Shown here piece by piece: positions 34,391-46,649 of a stretch of 64,000 bases of DNA. Position 1 is the stretch's first letter, and the number at the start of each line of letters is the position of its first letter. The notes beneath the pieces are model-generated. The model searched no databases. It was not told where the DNA came from and saw only the letters and a program-made list of their open reading frames with translations. This DNA comes from Cheiracanthium punctorium (taxonomy: Eukaryota; Arthropoda; Arachnida; Araneae; Cheiracanthiidae), in the NCBI GenBank assembly GCA_038373885.1, contig JAWZYV010012348.1:108122-172121 (forward strand), written 5' to 3'. A program made the position numbers and the translations under genes.

Positions 34391-34475
34391 AATGGCTAGG
34401 TCGTCCTGGGTTTGAACCAGGTACTTTCCGTGTTCCAGTTGAGAGTGCTATGCGCTCGGACACTGGGTGGGATTA
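34391..34475 (-). repeat. tRNA-derived SINE head (fragment)
   Basis: On the minus strand the T-arm is intact: CCTGG TTCAAAC CCAGG (34421-34405), giving a consensus Pol III B box GGTTCAAACCC. The upstream part (GAGCGCATAGCACT and onward) is a degenerate D and anticodon region that does not fold into a tRNA. It is therefore a tRNA-derived repeat or tRNA pseudogene. Plus-strand translation of this region gives an artefactual RPGFEPGT string. Confidence 0.6.
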
Positions 34476-34983
34476 TTTCAACTAGGAGATAAGTTATGAG
34501 AAAAATAGAGAAATATGATGCCACGAAGAGCTTGGGAGTCCATAAATAGAACAGTCTCTCTCGCTGCAAGTCATTTAACAGACTGTGAATGTAGAGAGTG
34601 ATGTATATGCATGACATTGCGATTTTAAAAGCGTTATTGTGAAGTGATAGTTAATGATTTGCTGTTGCGTGTGTTATTCAATTCTGTGTTTTTTGTGAGA
34701 TTCAAATCGCCGAATAAAGTGTTACTTTTGCAGTGTTTAAACGTACCACTTTGCAGTTTTCGTAATAATACAGGGGTTGGACAAAATAATATAAACACTT
34801 GGGAAAAAAAGCTTTCGAAAGAAAATTGTCGTATACTCTTGCCGTCGAGCTATGAAGAATGCCACCTAGAGGATGAGAATGTACACACACCAGTCTGCTA
34901 CTATCAGTGATAGAAGTCGGATGCGAAATATATTTCTTTGTTAAAATTGCATTATGGCTGACCTTTCTGATTTCTGAAGTGGC

Positions 34984-36589
34984 ATGATTGTTGGGTTACG
35001 TCTTGCTGGAGCCTCAGTAACCATAACGGCAACGCCTCTAGGCGTTGGGAGAAGTACAGTGTCGACTGTAATGTCAGCATATTTGAAGCACGGGAAAATG
35101 CCCTCTAAAAAGCACAATAATGGTCGAAAGGCGAAGCTGCATGACAGAGACAGAAGGGTTTTGAAGCACGGATTGTGGCAAAAAAAAAACCAAAACAAAT
35201 ACAAGACAACAGCATCCCAGATAACACCCAAGATGAACATGCATGTGCAGGAAGTAGTTCATGAAAAACTATCCGGCGTGACCTGCACATGGCAAACATT
35301 CATGGTAAAATAGCTATTTTAAAACCATTGATTACACCATGCAATTCCTTGAAGTGACGAACGTGGCGTCGCGAGCATTAAAATTGGATACAAGAACGAT
35401 GGGAGAACGTAATACTGTCAGTCGAATCGTCGTTTACATTATTACCAACAAATGGACGTGTTTACGTTTGGAGAACCTCTCTAGGAGCCTATCACGTTGA
35501 CTACCTTCGACCTACGGTTAATCATGGCAGCGGTACACTGACGATCTAGCGTGCGATATCGCACCGAGTTATTGGTCCACTTGTTGTTCTGAATGGCCGT
35601 GTTACAGGAGAGGATTCTGTCAGAATTCTCGCCGACCATCTTGACCAAAATGTGCAAACTGTGTATCCTGATAAACGACCAGCCTTCCAAGATGATAATG
35701 TCCCCATTTACACCTTTGGAATCAGAACATCTTGGAAGACTGGTTTTATGAACACGACAATGAACTACAGGAACTCATGTGGCCCCCCATCAGTCCCCTG
35801 ATCTCCATATCATTGAACCTTTGTGGGGTATTTCGGAAAACAAGCTGCGCAGTCAATCCCCCCCCCTATCCAAGGACATTTCTGAATTAGGGATTTGTTT
35901 GCAGTTTGAGTGGGAACGTATCCCTCTCAATAATGTACATGACTTGTATTTCACAATTACAAGTCAAATATTAGGTTGTAACGAAAGTTTTCCGCCACCA
36001 CTAATATCGCCTGCAAACAGTTCACGTTGGTGTGTTTGATCATATTTTGTCAAACAATATTTGTCATTTGGAAGAAAGATACTTACTTGAGAACACTGTT
36101 TTGTAAAAAAAATATCGTTATCATTAAGTACAAGGTATCTGAAATGGAGCTATCACGTTACTGAATTAGAACCATCATTTACTTCCAGTTCTGTTGCAAA
36201 AAGTGCTACAGAATGTCAAAGAATTATGTGTGTAATTTAGATTCTAATGTTGTATCATATGGCACTGTGAAGGTTTGGTCCTGAAAGTTCAAAAACAGGG
36301 TCTATGACATTCAAGGAGCAGAGCTATCTGGCCGGTCTACTGATGTTGAAGAGGGCCACCTGCGAGAACTTGTGGAAGAAGATCAGTATTTAACCACTTG
36401 AGAGCTAGCTTAAGAGTTATACATTAATGCTATGCCCATTAGCCATGCTATGCATCACATAAACTTCATGTAAAAGTTCAATTGCTGGGTGCCGCATAAG
36501 CTGACTCAAGCAGATTTGGCGGAGAACTTTCGTTACAACCTGATACAAGCTGTAATTCATGGAAAAGCAGGGCCAACGGCCTATTAATT
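34984..36589 (+). pseudogene. Tc1-like transposase, frameshifted and split
   Basis: Cut-and-paste DDE transposase. 34984-35313 is open and includes MIVGLRLAGASVTITATPLG followed by a helix-turn-helix and GRKAKLHDRDRR, the usual Tc1 DNA-binding region. After a frame change, the central part can be followed in pieces; FQDDNVPIYT near 35685-35715 is the second catalytic-aspartate block. PHQSPDLHIIEPLWG near 35785-35830 carries the final catalytic glutamate, so DDE spacing is recognisable. The reading continues to TSQI at 35970, is cut by the mariner, and resumes at 36546 with QAVIHGKAGPTAY then stop. At least two frame changes and internal stops make it non-functional. Confidence 0.92.
35971..36543 (+). 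mobile_element. Non-autonomous mariner element, copy 2, inside Tc1
   Basis: Termini TTAGGTTGTAACGAAAG and its complement ending ACAACCTGA, with a perfect TA duplication on both sides (35969-35970 and 36544-36545). The interior parallels copy 1 (3786-4329). It retains the GTGAAGGTTTGGTC and GGCCGGTCTACTGATG stretch, which encodes the RSGRP-type region in copy 1. It also keeps the 3' TGGGTGCCGCATAAGCTGAC piece, and has the same catalytic-core deletion. At 573 bp it cannot encode transposase and was probably moved by an enzyme supplied elsewhere. Confidence 0.95.
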
Positions 36590-36643
36590 AAAAAATTCTC
36601 TTTTCACAGGCGTTCACATTATTTTGTCAAATCCTTGTATGTA

Positions 36644-37195
36644 CAGTCTAACTTCCTTAATACGAGCACGGCTAAAACGAGATCACGGCTAAAACGAGCA
36701 ATCTGCACGACATGTTTGGTTCGCTATTTAACAACATTAAGAATTTCACGACTTTTACGAGCACAAAAGTAGAATCTCGGCTAATACGAGCAATAGAACG
36801 CAAAAGGAAGAAAAAAAGAAAAAGCAAAAATGCTTCTATTTCTTGAATAGTTCGAAGCTGTCAGACTAGTAAATTGCTACGACATTGATAAGAGCTCATC
36901 TGACCGATTTCTTTAATAACTGTTGAAATGTAATTACAGATTAAATGTAGGTGTATACTGTCTCCCTTCTTGTAAATTGTAAGAAAAATAAACAGGTAAG
37001 ACCGAAAATTCTGTGTTTATTAAGCATCATGAAGTTATTTCTATGCTAAGAAAATTATACAAGTTAATTCTAGTAGTTAGTTTCATTATACATGTGCATT
37101 TAAATAAAAAAATTTGTTTCACGGATTTTACGAGTAACGGCTAATACGAGCAATTTTACATATTTTTACCCTCTCATCTTAACCGAGTTTGACTG
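36644..37195. mobile_element. Pogo/Tigger-like non-autonomous element, 552 bp
   Basis: The left end CAGTCTAACTTCCTTAATAC and the complement of the right end, CAGTCAAACTCGGTTAAGAT, form imperfect terminal repeats. TA lies at 36642-36643 and 37196-37197. The CAGTC-AAC-TCG start is characteristic of Tigger/pogo families. Subterminal repeats ACGGCTAAAACGAG and GGCTAATACGAGCAA recur at both ends. No transposase inside. It begins six bases after the Tc1 element ends. Confidence 0.87.
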
Positions 37196-37199
37196 TATT

Positions 37200-40100
37200 T
37201 GTAATTATATGCAGCCAATTAGAATTAAAAAAATTAATCTATTAATAGTTTTGTCGTATTTTGACTAGAAATGCGTTAAGGTTTTCCTTTTAATTCCTTA
37301 AACATATGTTCAAACTACTCATTGATAGAAAACAATATAAAACCTGTAATCATCGTATCTACAGAAAATGCTGCATAATATTCTTCATAATACTTGACAC
37401 ATATTTTACGAGCTATATCATTTAAAATTTTAATTTGATATAAATGTTGTAAAGCATGTTTAAAAAAATAATGCTGGCATTTTTTAAAAAGAAATTATAT
37501 AATCGAATGGTATATTTATTTAATGGTATCTTTAATGGTATTTATACCCCAACCCCCACAGATTGATGTGGTAAATTAATTTGAGTTACCCTCACCACAT
37601 CTTATAGCACCAATATTTACGTGAAGCGATTTATTTATTTATTTTTAATATAACTTTTCGAAACTGAAAGTACTTGGTGAGTTATACAAAGAAGCAATTA
37701 ACGCATAATGCCTTTATAGAAGGCAACTACTATTTTGAAGTTGAACTCTAGGCTATAAATATGAAAAATTCTTTTCATTTCAAGGGCATATAAATCTTAT
37801 AATGCGATTTGTAGATTTTAAGTATTTTCAGTGGGTAAAAATGTGAGGAATAATAATGTTCACTCTTACTCATACTGAGAGCTTTTTATTTACTTCTGTC
37901 ATTTGAAAATTTAAAGCACATTGTGAAATACCAAATTAATACGCTTAAAATTTAACAATTTTTAAAATATTACTTCTCAAAGTCATGCAGCAAATGAGGA
38001 GGAAATATGGAACGACTAGATTAAGAGACTTTAATGCACTAGTATAAAAATCAATTTTTAGGGATTTGTATATTTTTCCAGATTAAAAGAATAAATCTAG
38101 AAAGTTCTTGAACATAAACATTTCAGAAAAATGTTAAGATATATTTAACAACGTAATTTTAGAAATAAACTTGATAAAAAATATACTTAAAAATAACAAT
38201 AAATTCAAAATATACTGTTAATATCATAAATAAAATTGATTTTGCAAATAAACTCATTAAGCGTATTTTACGTATAATAATTATAAAGAAATGTAAACGA
38301 ATATGTCATTCATATATAAATGATTGGCATATTTGTTTATAATTGTTTAAGTAAGTATTTTTCTAAGTGCACTTTGAAATTAAAGTTTTTATTAAACACA
38401 AATGGCGTCTTAAATTGGAGCTATAATAATTTGGTTAAGTAGTTGTTATATGCAAAATAATACAGTCTCTAAATTAATATTACATTGTGTTTCCAATAAG
38501 TTATTTATTGCATAATTCGTTTACTTTCAGTGTACATGCTTCATATGTGGATTTTATACTGTACCAATACTTAAAAAATGTAGAATTGCTTATATGTCAA
38601 TGTTTGAGGATACATTAGTATTTCAATGAAAGTTTTATTTAAAGCTCCTATTGGAAGGTTAGAATTTCTGTAAACTGACACAGTTGAAGGGACAGTTAAA
38701 AAGGAACTAATTTCACTACTGTTAATTTAGTTGTTAATACCACTACTGTTCGCTACATTAACATATAACTAAATGATTATTTATGTCACTGAGATAAAAA
38801 TATAACCGTAAATGAAAGCTTAATTAAATATTATTTTGTGTTTTTCAGTGTTTAATTTTAAGTTTACAGTTATAGAGTATAAAAATGTATTGTTTTCTAA
38901 TTTAGTAAGGAATACTGATTTGTTTATGTTATGCACAGTATTCTAACTCCTACCTTTTGTCTTTTTCGAATAAAAATAATATATAAAAAACTTTTTTCTA
39001 TACCTATTAGAAAGTTAAATTACCTTAATTCGTTTTCATTCTATATTTATTTACGAAATGTTTAATGTCTTCATCGAATTTCCATTATCTTTCGACCGAC
39101 ACAAAACTAAGTTTCAACACATTCATTTATTTTACAACACGCTTTTTCATTACTGCATTACATTAAAGAAAAAATTAATTCAAGAAATTTTTATATAGTA
39201 AATGTAGAATGAATCTATCATAATATAAAAGATTCGATAAAAATATTTTTAATATAAAAATGTTTCGGTCTCAAACATGCTTAAAAAGAAGAGAAGCCTG
39301 AATTTTAAATTGATTACTTTTGATTTTTCCGCCCAGTACACATGAAAATAAATAATTCATGTTGGAACTTACCAAGTCATTTCGTTTTAAAAGAAATCGA
39401 AAAGCAAATCAAGAAGAAGAAGAAAAAATCTTAGCCCCGAGAAAGTTAGCGGCGCAAAACAAATGAATAAAACAAGCATTAAGTATTTGGTTGAAAGGAT
39501 GTTCTAGCCACAAATCATTTATAAATCTTATTTCCAACTGCTTCTGATATATTTTCCAAGTAGGTCTTTTTTGTTACGAATCGCAATGATCTTAAGCTTA
39601 TTACCGTAAAAATTAAATTAAATTCTCTAATTAAATTGAAAAGGAAGCGTGGAGTAAATACACAAGCAAAAAGCAGAACTTATAAAGCGACCCGGTCCAG
39701 ATAAAAAAGTCTTTAGTTATCTTTAAATAAAAAAGTCATCGGTTCTAGAGAAATAAATTGGAATAAAGGCATTTGCGTTTTTTCACGTTTGCGCATATTC
39801 GTCATCTGCTTTAAAGATTTGGTGTAGTTTTAATAATGCGCTTCACAACAATTCTATACATCATTCTTATGGTGAAGAGATTGAGTGCAGAAATAAAAAC
39901 TTTACAGGCGAAGCGAAGAAAATCCGAATCGAAAAGTGCAAAGAATAAATTTTGAACACAGATTAAATTTAGAAATAATTAACAATAAAGTAATTGATAA
40001 TTAAAATAAGATATGTGATGGTCTGCATCACAATCCTAACTAGAGAAATTTGAAAGTAATGCCGATTTTTTTAGTTAAATTCAAACAAATTAAATTTTCA

Positions 40101-40750
40101 ACAAATTTTAATGGCAATCAAGCTGTGCTTTAACATAGGATTCGTATTTGTTACATTTTTAAAATATATTGAAATTAATTTTTAGGTATTTGTGTGTGAG
40201 TGATGTATTTTACAATAAAAAACTTTATAGATATTTTTTTAAGACTACGCAGGATACCAGAAAAGAATATTTTTGCTCTCTACACCCTCCTACCTCAATA
40301 TCTAAAAAAATTTGTAAAGAAACTGTCTAATACAGCAACTCACTCACATGCGATATTTCGTACTATTAGCTTAAGTAGCTTTGGCAAGGTGAAATATTTA
40401 CTTGAGAAAAGCCTATTTTACTTGTCGCTCCCCCTTAAAAGCTTACATCTAATTTAAAGGAAAGGAATAACAGTTAAATTTCTTCTATAGGATTCTGCAA
40501 AATTACATTATTAGAATTAGTATATGCTTTTTGATGGTCCTTTTTGATGATAAGTTCAAAATCTCGGCAAGTTTATTGAAAGAAAATAAATAAAGGTTGT
40601 GTTGGAAAGTATTTTATTGTGAATGCTTTTGTTAAAAAAATTTTCTGCTACTGAAATTCGACAAGCGTCTCAATCTGTTTTTATAATAGGTTATCTCTTT
40701 GAAATTATCGTAAGTAGAAAACATTTCATAGTTGGACGTGTAATGCTAAT
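37200..40750. other. AT-rich desert
   Basis: No gene or element supported over about 3.5 kb. There are short local repeats such as three AATGGTAT-TTTA units near 37507-37550. The 85-codon frame at 40200 is not protein-like. Confidence 0.5.
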
Positions 40751-41164
40751 GTATATTCATTAACCCTTTGAGGCGCAACCTTTTCCCAATGCTGAAAAAA
40801 AGACAGCCGTTGCCATTGCTCGACTTAATTACCAGCAAAATGGCGGACGAGCGAAACGTTCATCGCGTGCCACAGATCTAGAGACCCTTTTTTGACGCGG
40901 ATGGCTGTGCGGCACAGCAATTTCTTTTAAAGTAATTACATAATACCTTTTGACGTAATGATATATTGTTGCAAAAAATTCTCCTTAGTTTTTGGGTACG
41001 TAGCTTATAAGTCCAGTGTATATGAAATGTTCCAGCAAATATCCCTGTTGACAATACGCAGTTCACAGTTCACAGAAATCAATGAGCTATGTTTTTTAAC
41101 AGTCAGATTAGCACAGAAGCTTTCTCATATGTTGTAGTTTCTCACACAATAAGATTCTTCCACA

Positions 41165-41410
41165 GGCTAAAATTCAGTGGAAATTGCTAAATAAAACTGT
41201 CACCTGTTCCTCAGGATATAAAGGTGAAATATTTACAACAGCATTCAAAAAACAATTTCCCAAAGCAATTGAAAAATCGCTTGTGAAAGCACAGAATGCA
41301 GAGCCTAATGAAATGAACTCAACGAGCATTCTATCACAACTGAACTTCTCTGGAGCGACCCTGATCTTTTATACCCTCCGCTGTTATTGCTCGAACATGC
41401 TACGACTCTC
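41165..41410 (-). repeat. Possible solo LTR fragment
   Basis: On the minus strand GGAGGGTATAAAAGATCAGG (about 41380-41361) looks like a TATA-box promoter. It is followed by moderately GC-rich sequence, with a boundary change near 41410. This arrangement is typical of an LTR promoter/R region. No TG...CA ends, target duplication or second LTR could be defined, so the call is tentative. The overlapping 84-codon plus-strand frame is regarded as a shadow. Confidence 0.3.
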
Positions 41411-41458
41411 GACTAGTAGTAATTTCCAAAAGTATTGAGTTTTATATCAGTTTTATAT

Positions 41459-41518
41459 CCTAGTATTACTCAATTTCATTTTCATTGTGTAATGGAAATG
41501 AAATTGAGTAATACTAGG
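41459..41518. repeat. 28-bp hairpin with 4-base loop, one mismatch
   Basis: Arm 41459-41486 (CCTAGTATTACTCAATTTCA and onward) pairs with 41491-41518 at 27 of 28 positions; the loop is GTGT. Its architecture parallels the 4826-4877 hairpin, but the sequence is unrelated. Confidence 0.95.
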
Positions 41519-42224
41519 CTATTGTGTGATACTAATGGAAGGAAGCAAGCATTACAGGCCCCATCAATAAAACCAAAGACCTGATAGATTGGCGACTTTT
41601 CGTTGAAATTCTCCAAATTTTGTGCCAAAAATAAGTCTAAAAAACTGAAGTCAGTTAAGCCATAGTCATGTTTCGCTAGAACCCTATGTTAAGCGAGGGC
41701 ACCGAAAACTCCATATCTCACGTTCTAGTTAAAATATTCTAAATCAACAAAATCCAAACTTTCATTACATGACGTTTAGAATACGAATTTTAGACTATAT
41801 TAAATACCGAATTTTATATATATTAAAGACCGAAATTTATATATATTAAATACCGAAGACCAGGCCAATCCCAAAGTTGGGAACATTATCTATATTGTTG
41901 TTATACTATAGCGTACATTTTTAATATGCAGTTTGAGGTATTATTTGTTACCGTATCAGAGTCTATGGAAAGAAGGGGGGGGGGGGTTGAATCCCTGCAT
42001 AAATTTCTTTTCAAGCTTAGCAGCAACCGGTGGCATTTAAAAGCTTTATTTACTGCAGATTTTTGAAAAAAACAGTAAGTTCTTTCAAAATGAGTAGGCA
42101 AGGTTTTTATTTTATCACTTTTCTGGAGAAAAACCATCTTATACTTTCATTTATAAAACGTGACCTTTCTGCAAAATCAGAAATCACTTGTGTCATTGTG
42201 AAATATTTCATTTTCAGTGAGAAC

Positions 42225-42332
42225 TAAATAATCATTTTTATCTGGAATCAGATAAATGGTCTTATCTGGATAAAAATGTTTTATCTGTGATCACATAAGA
42301 CATTTTTTATCTGGAATCAGCATGATTATTTA
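42225..42332. repeat. 108-bp palindromic repeat with TTATCTGGAATCAG units
   Basis: TAAATAATCAT at 42225-42235 is complementary to ATGATTATTTA at 42322-42332. Inside, TTTTTATCTGGAATCAG occurs twice as a direct repeat, plus variants TTATCTGGATAAAA and TTATCTGTGATCAC. Possibly a tiny MITE. Confidence 0.7.
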
Positions 42333-42981
42333 ATGATTTTTTTGTGTATTAGATATGAAAATGAATTTAATTATACTGTAGCTTACACTAAATGAGGCGT
42401 ACCTACACTCTATTTCCTGTGTTTTTCCCATTTTTTAGAAGTACTACAGTATTTAGTATTTTAGAAGTAGAATTACGTTAGTTTAACTAATGGAATCAGC
42501 ATTTTGTATATTACTTTTTAGTAATTTTCTGTCATCTTATTTACATGATTTTATTATGCGAACTCTTAAAAACAAAATTTTCAGGGATCGCCAAGATTGT
42601 TCAGGATTCTAACTCCCAGACAAATAGCCCTGTCTATACCTGGCTCATCTGAGCCAAACAAACACATATATTATGTGAGTTTGCAGAACAAATTATACAC
42701 ATACACGTGCCCATGTGTCTTCGTGAAGCTTTACTGTCGGCATTATATTATGTGCACATATTTACTAAACTGAGTGAGTTATAGATGTGGTTTTGAGTCC
42801 TTTAGAGAATAAAAGGAACATTCCCTTTTATAATAATTATCATGGGGTTTTTAGAAGTGCATTAGAATTCCATTTAAATCATATAAGTAAATTTGTAATG
42901 GTAATATTCCAATATGCTGTGGGTTATGTTATGGCAAAACTACGAAAGGGCTATCCGCACAGCATGGGGCTTACTTTGGTT

Positions 42982-43120
42982 GGAGGACATTTAAGGGGGT
43001 TCTAATGCGTATTCACCTTGCATCTGGAGAAAACCGACAAAAATTCCATCCGTTAGATCGACAGCCGTACAACAGGCCTGAACCCAGGACCTTCACACGG
43101 GTGACGGGGCTAGTGCTATA
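42982..43120 (-). repeat. SINE-like repeat, copy 1
   Basis: Aligns with 60759-60922 in the same orientation. Landmarks are GGAGGACATTTAAGGGGGTT, CTAATGCGTATTCAC, TGGAGAAAACCG, CGTTAGATCGA-AG and GAACCCAGGACCTT. Read on the minus strand, GGTCCTGGGTTCAGGCC near 43087-43071 resembles a tRNA T-arm with a Pol III B box. This suggests a tRNA-derived SINE with its head on the right. Confidence 0.72.
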
Positions 43121-43129
43121 TATATTGCA

Positions 43130-45800
43130 TAACATTTGAAAATGTATAGTTTAATTTTAGTGCATAATAATTTATAGCAAAAAATTATAGTGTATCATAA
43201 TTTCAGAAATTTTTTTCACAGTAGAATATATTTAATAATAACAACAACAACAACAATATATTTTTAATATTTAAAATGTAATTGGACATTCTTCTTTACT
43301 TTATAAATAACTTAAACAAGTAACATGAATTTTTAATAGTTTAATCTGAAATATTTTTTACCTCCTCAAAGTGAAAAGAGAAGGGGGGGGGGATGTCAGT
43401 AAACATATTTTTTAAACTGTAGCTACAATCGACCGCCCTAAAATCCCTTTTTCCAAGCGTAAAGGATAGATACATCAGATTTTACATTCCTCAAAGAAAA
43501 AAAGGTTTTCTTATTCTACTGATTTTACAAGCGAAAGGCCATGTTATATGTTTTTTATTTATAAAACGTGTTCTTGCTGAAAAATAAGGAGTCACCTGTC
43601 TCATGGCCAATGTGTAAAGTTATTTCTATCAAAAATCTGCCTAAGACAGTCATATTCCATGCTCCAACATTTCCTTCTGCGTACTTTTATCAGGCGTAAC
43701 AGAAACTTGTGTTACACGAAAGTATGCGAGATGCATGTGCGTACTGAAATAAAATAATTACAATAATAGTTATATAATATTATACTAATCAATACAAAGA
43801 ATTATTATTGAAAATATATCTCTTCAAAACGAAATTATTATTTTACAAACTATAAAATATGATTTCTAACACCATTCGTAACAACAAATTTAATTTATAC
43901 AATTACATAGAACAATAAATTGTGACAAAAACACAGATAAATAAATCTTGGTTATGAGTAAATTTATGATTTCTTCAATTCTATAGAACAATACATTATG
44001 TCAAAACAGAGACAAATAAATCTGGGTTATTAAAAATTGATTTTATTTTGAAAGATGTGGTATTATGGAATGTATATTTTATTATAATATCAAGACATTC
44101 TATTATCTTTGCATGGAAATATCTTTAGCAACCACATTTCTGTCATAAAATGTCTTTGTTTTATTGTGTTCTAAAACCCTACACTATTTTGTATAGAACT
44201 GCATACATTTTGCATGCAGCTATATGAACAATATTTTTTATGTTTAACATAACACTCAATTTGCTGGTTTCATTATAAATTCTCTGAATTACTGATGCCA
44301 GTTTGAATAACTAATTAGTGAATTGATAAAAAAGAAATATGAATTCAGAATTTTTTATTGTTTTCCATCCTTATTATTTTATAACCCTTATTACTTTCAA
44401 TGCTTTCGTAGTGGTGTACCAGTACGAAACACACAATTATATTTCGTATCCAACTGCGACGAAAATATTTTTGCCAAATATTCCTATTTCTAAACGCTTG
44501 TACAAAGAAATGGGTTTATTGTAATCATGATAGAATTTCGGTATTTAGATTTTGGCGGAAATATTGAAGTTGACCATCGCTGAATACGTTTCAAGAAATT
44601 TCTGCATGACGTCTGTATATAGGTATATATGTACGTAAGATCCATTTTGAGTATCACTGATTCTGAAATGATTAGTTGCTGAGTGACGTTTGTACGAACT
44701 TATGTCACATATATCAAAAATGTTAGACGTTGAATGTTGAAATTTTGCAATATCGACTGTTGTAGTTTTGCATATTTCTTTTAGATCGCAATCGGATATC
44801 AATAAGTAGTATACATACAGGGTCACTCAAGAGACTTTGAATGCATGAAAGCTTATAGACGTTATGGTTGGACATAAGTTACGTGAAAACTGTCGGGAAA
44901 ATATATGAATTTTAGAGAAGCGCAGTTTGAAGTATAGACAGTCGTATTACGTAATTTGAAATATAACAATCACGTTTTTCTCACGTACGTATCATGATAA
45001 AAGTCGAATACTATGCAAACGTAACTAAGTAAACTTAAAACTAAGTAAAAAAAAAAGGATAAACATGTGTTTGCAGCGTAGGTGGATTAAAGTACTAAGA
45101 ATAATCTCTAAAAAGTTAATTTTAAAAATTTTATATTTTACAAACAATATTTATGATAGTTCAATTCCATTTTGAAAGTGATTTAAGATAAAAAATATCT
45201 ATCAGAACAATATATATATATTATATGATTTCTCTAAAAATACATCTGGTCTGAATATTTAAGAACTTTATTTTACTGAATATCCCCATAATGGTTTTAC
45301 TGACTTTTTTTAATCTCATAGCTTTAGGAAGAATACTATTAGTTCCTTCTTTGTTGTAATGTTTAATGAATTATCACACTACCTTTATTCTTTCAGTGAT
45401 TAGCTTGCGAATTGCTATTTTGTGTGATAATACCTAATTTTTGTGGCTATATTCGATTCTAAATTGCACAGTTCCGTGACAAGAGCAGAAAAAGAAATAC
45501 AAAGTCGTGGAGGTTGAAATAATGAATGGCGAAGTGAATTAGAAAGAAATTAAAGTCTGGTATTCACACTAAATAAATTTCATGAATATTATTAATACAG
45601 TTTAAAAACTAGCAGGAAGGAGTTAAGTACAAATACAGTAAAATAAAGATATAGAATGAAAGTTATGGAAGTATACAGAGGTATATACAGATAAATTTCC
45701 ATTAATGGACTATTAATCTGTTCAATTTATAGATGTATTAAAATTGTATCACTTTAAACTGTTTTAGAAAATCTTGCTAGAAACAAATGTAAGATGTCTG
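43130..45800. other. AT-rich desert
   Basis: No supported gene. A poly-G run occurs at 43383-43393. TACAGGGTCACTCAAGAG at 44817 looks like a transposon terminus, but no matching inverted end was found. Confidence 0.45.
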
Positions 45801-45824
45801 AATTTCGTTTTCCCCTTCTTTTTT

Positions 45825-46160
45825 ATCACTAGGGTGCTATTTCGCTCAGTACAAGAATTTTGTCTACGCATTTTTATCTACGCATTTTTGCCTACGCTAT
45901 TTTGTCTAAGGAAACTTCTCGACAAGTTTTTTAGATATGAACTGTTACGGTGAAGATATTTTCAAATGTGTTTGTCAGATAACGTGGGGGTGGGAAGGGA
46001 GCGTTAATAAAATGTTGAAAGTCGCACAAGGTGTGCCAAAACGCGACAATTTACTATATATATATTTCGAATATAGATAGAAAACGTCTGGCGAATATTG
46101 TAAAATTGTTTTAGTAGGCAACTTTAATATCGATTTTATAGTTCGCAATTTAATAGTTCG
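45825..46160. repeat. Repeat module with VGNFNID motif, copy related to 51095-51480
   Basis: Shares ACTAGGGTGCT, TTTCGCTCAGT, GAAGATATTTTCAAATGTGTT, AAAGTCGCACAAGGT and the CKIVLVGNFNIDF-encoding stretch (about 46103-46140) with 51095-51480. See the repeat arrays at 51405 and 54690. Confidence 0.75.
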
Positions 46161-46649
46161 ATTTAATAGTTCGCAAATATTGTCGTAACTGTCTCTATTT
46201 GCAAAAAGAGTAAACAAAATCTAAATTTATTAACTGTGCATACTCTCTTATTTTAAAATAAGTGTACTACCATGAATTATACATCATTCAAAATAAATAA
46301 TATTTAAAAATAGTCACATTTGTCTATAGTGCAAACATATTTGTAATTCACACATGTTTCATTTCTCTTTAGACCTAATTCTAAGGCCAACATGGACGAA
46401 GTCGCGGTAGTAGCTAATATATACGTATATATACGCGTGTGTGTGTGTGAACAGTGTATTTATTAGAAAAGGAGTTTATGTTTTAAGGAGTTTATGTTTA
46501 AAGGAGTTATGTTTTTAGCAGCCGCATTTAAATTTTTCTTACTTTATTTCGTATCGCTTCTTTATTTACACTTGTATATAAAAATCTTCGAAAATAAAAA
46601 TGAAATTAAATCCAAGAAAACAGAAATACAAATGACATTTTAAAAGCTT

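Larger units (their letters stand above)
34771..36637 (+). mobile_element. Tc1-like transposon, complete ends, carrying a nested mariner
   Basis: The left end CAGGGGTTGGACAAAATAAT (34771) is matched by the right complement CAAGGATTTGACAAAATAAT ending at 36637. TA flanks both sides (34769-34770 and 36638-36639). Total length is 1867 bp. Subtracting the 573-bp mariner and its TA leaves about 1292 bp, the standard length of a Tc1 element. It contains one degraded transposase gene. The element was therefore near full length when hit by mariner. Confidence 0.95.

Noticed and set aside
34261..34485. Open frame with RPGFEPGT-type peptide
   Set aside because: This peptide is the reverse translation of a tRNA T-arm/B box, a known artefact of tRNA-derived repeats.
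40761..40800. TTAACCCTTTGAGGCGCAACC as a TTAA-MITE left end
   Set aside because: No complementary right end found within about 1 kb; too short to call.
44817..44850. TACAGGGTCACTCAAGAG as a transposon end
   Set aside because: Plausible terminus, but no inverted partner or target duplication could be found nearby.
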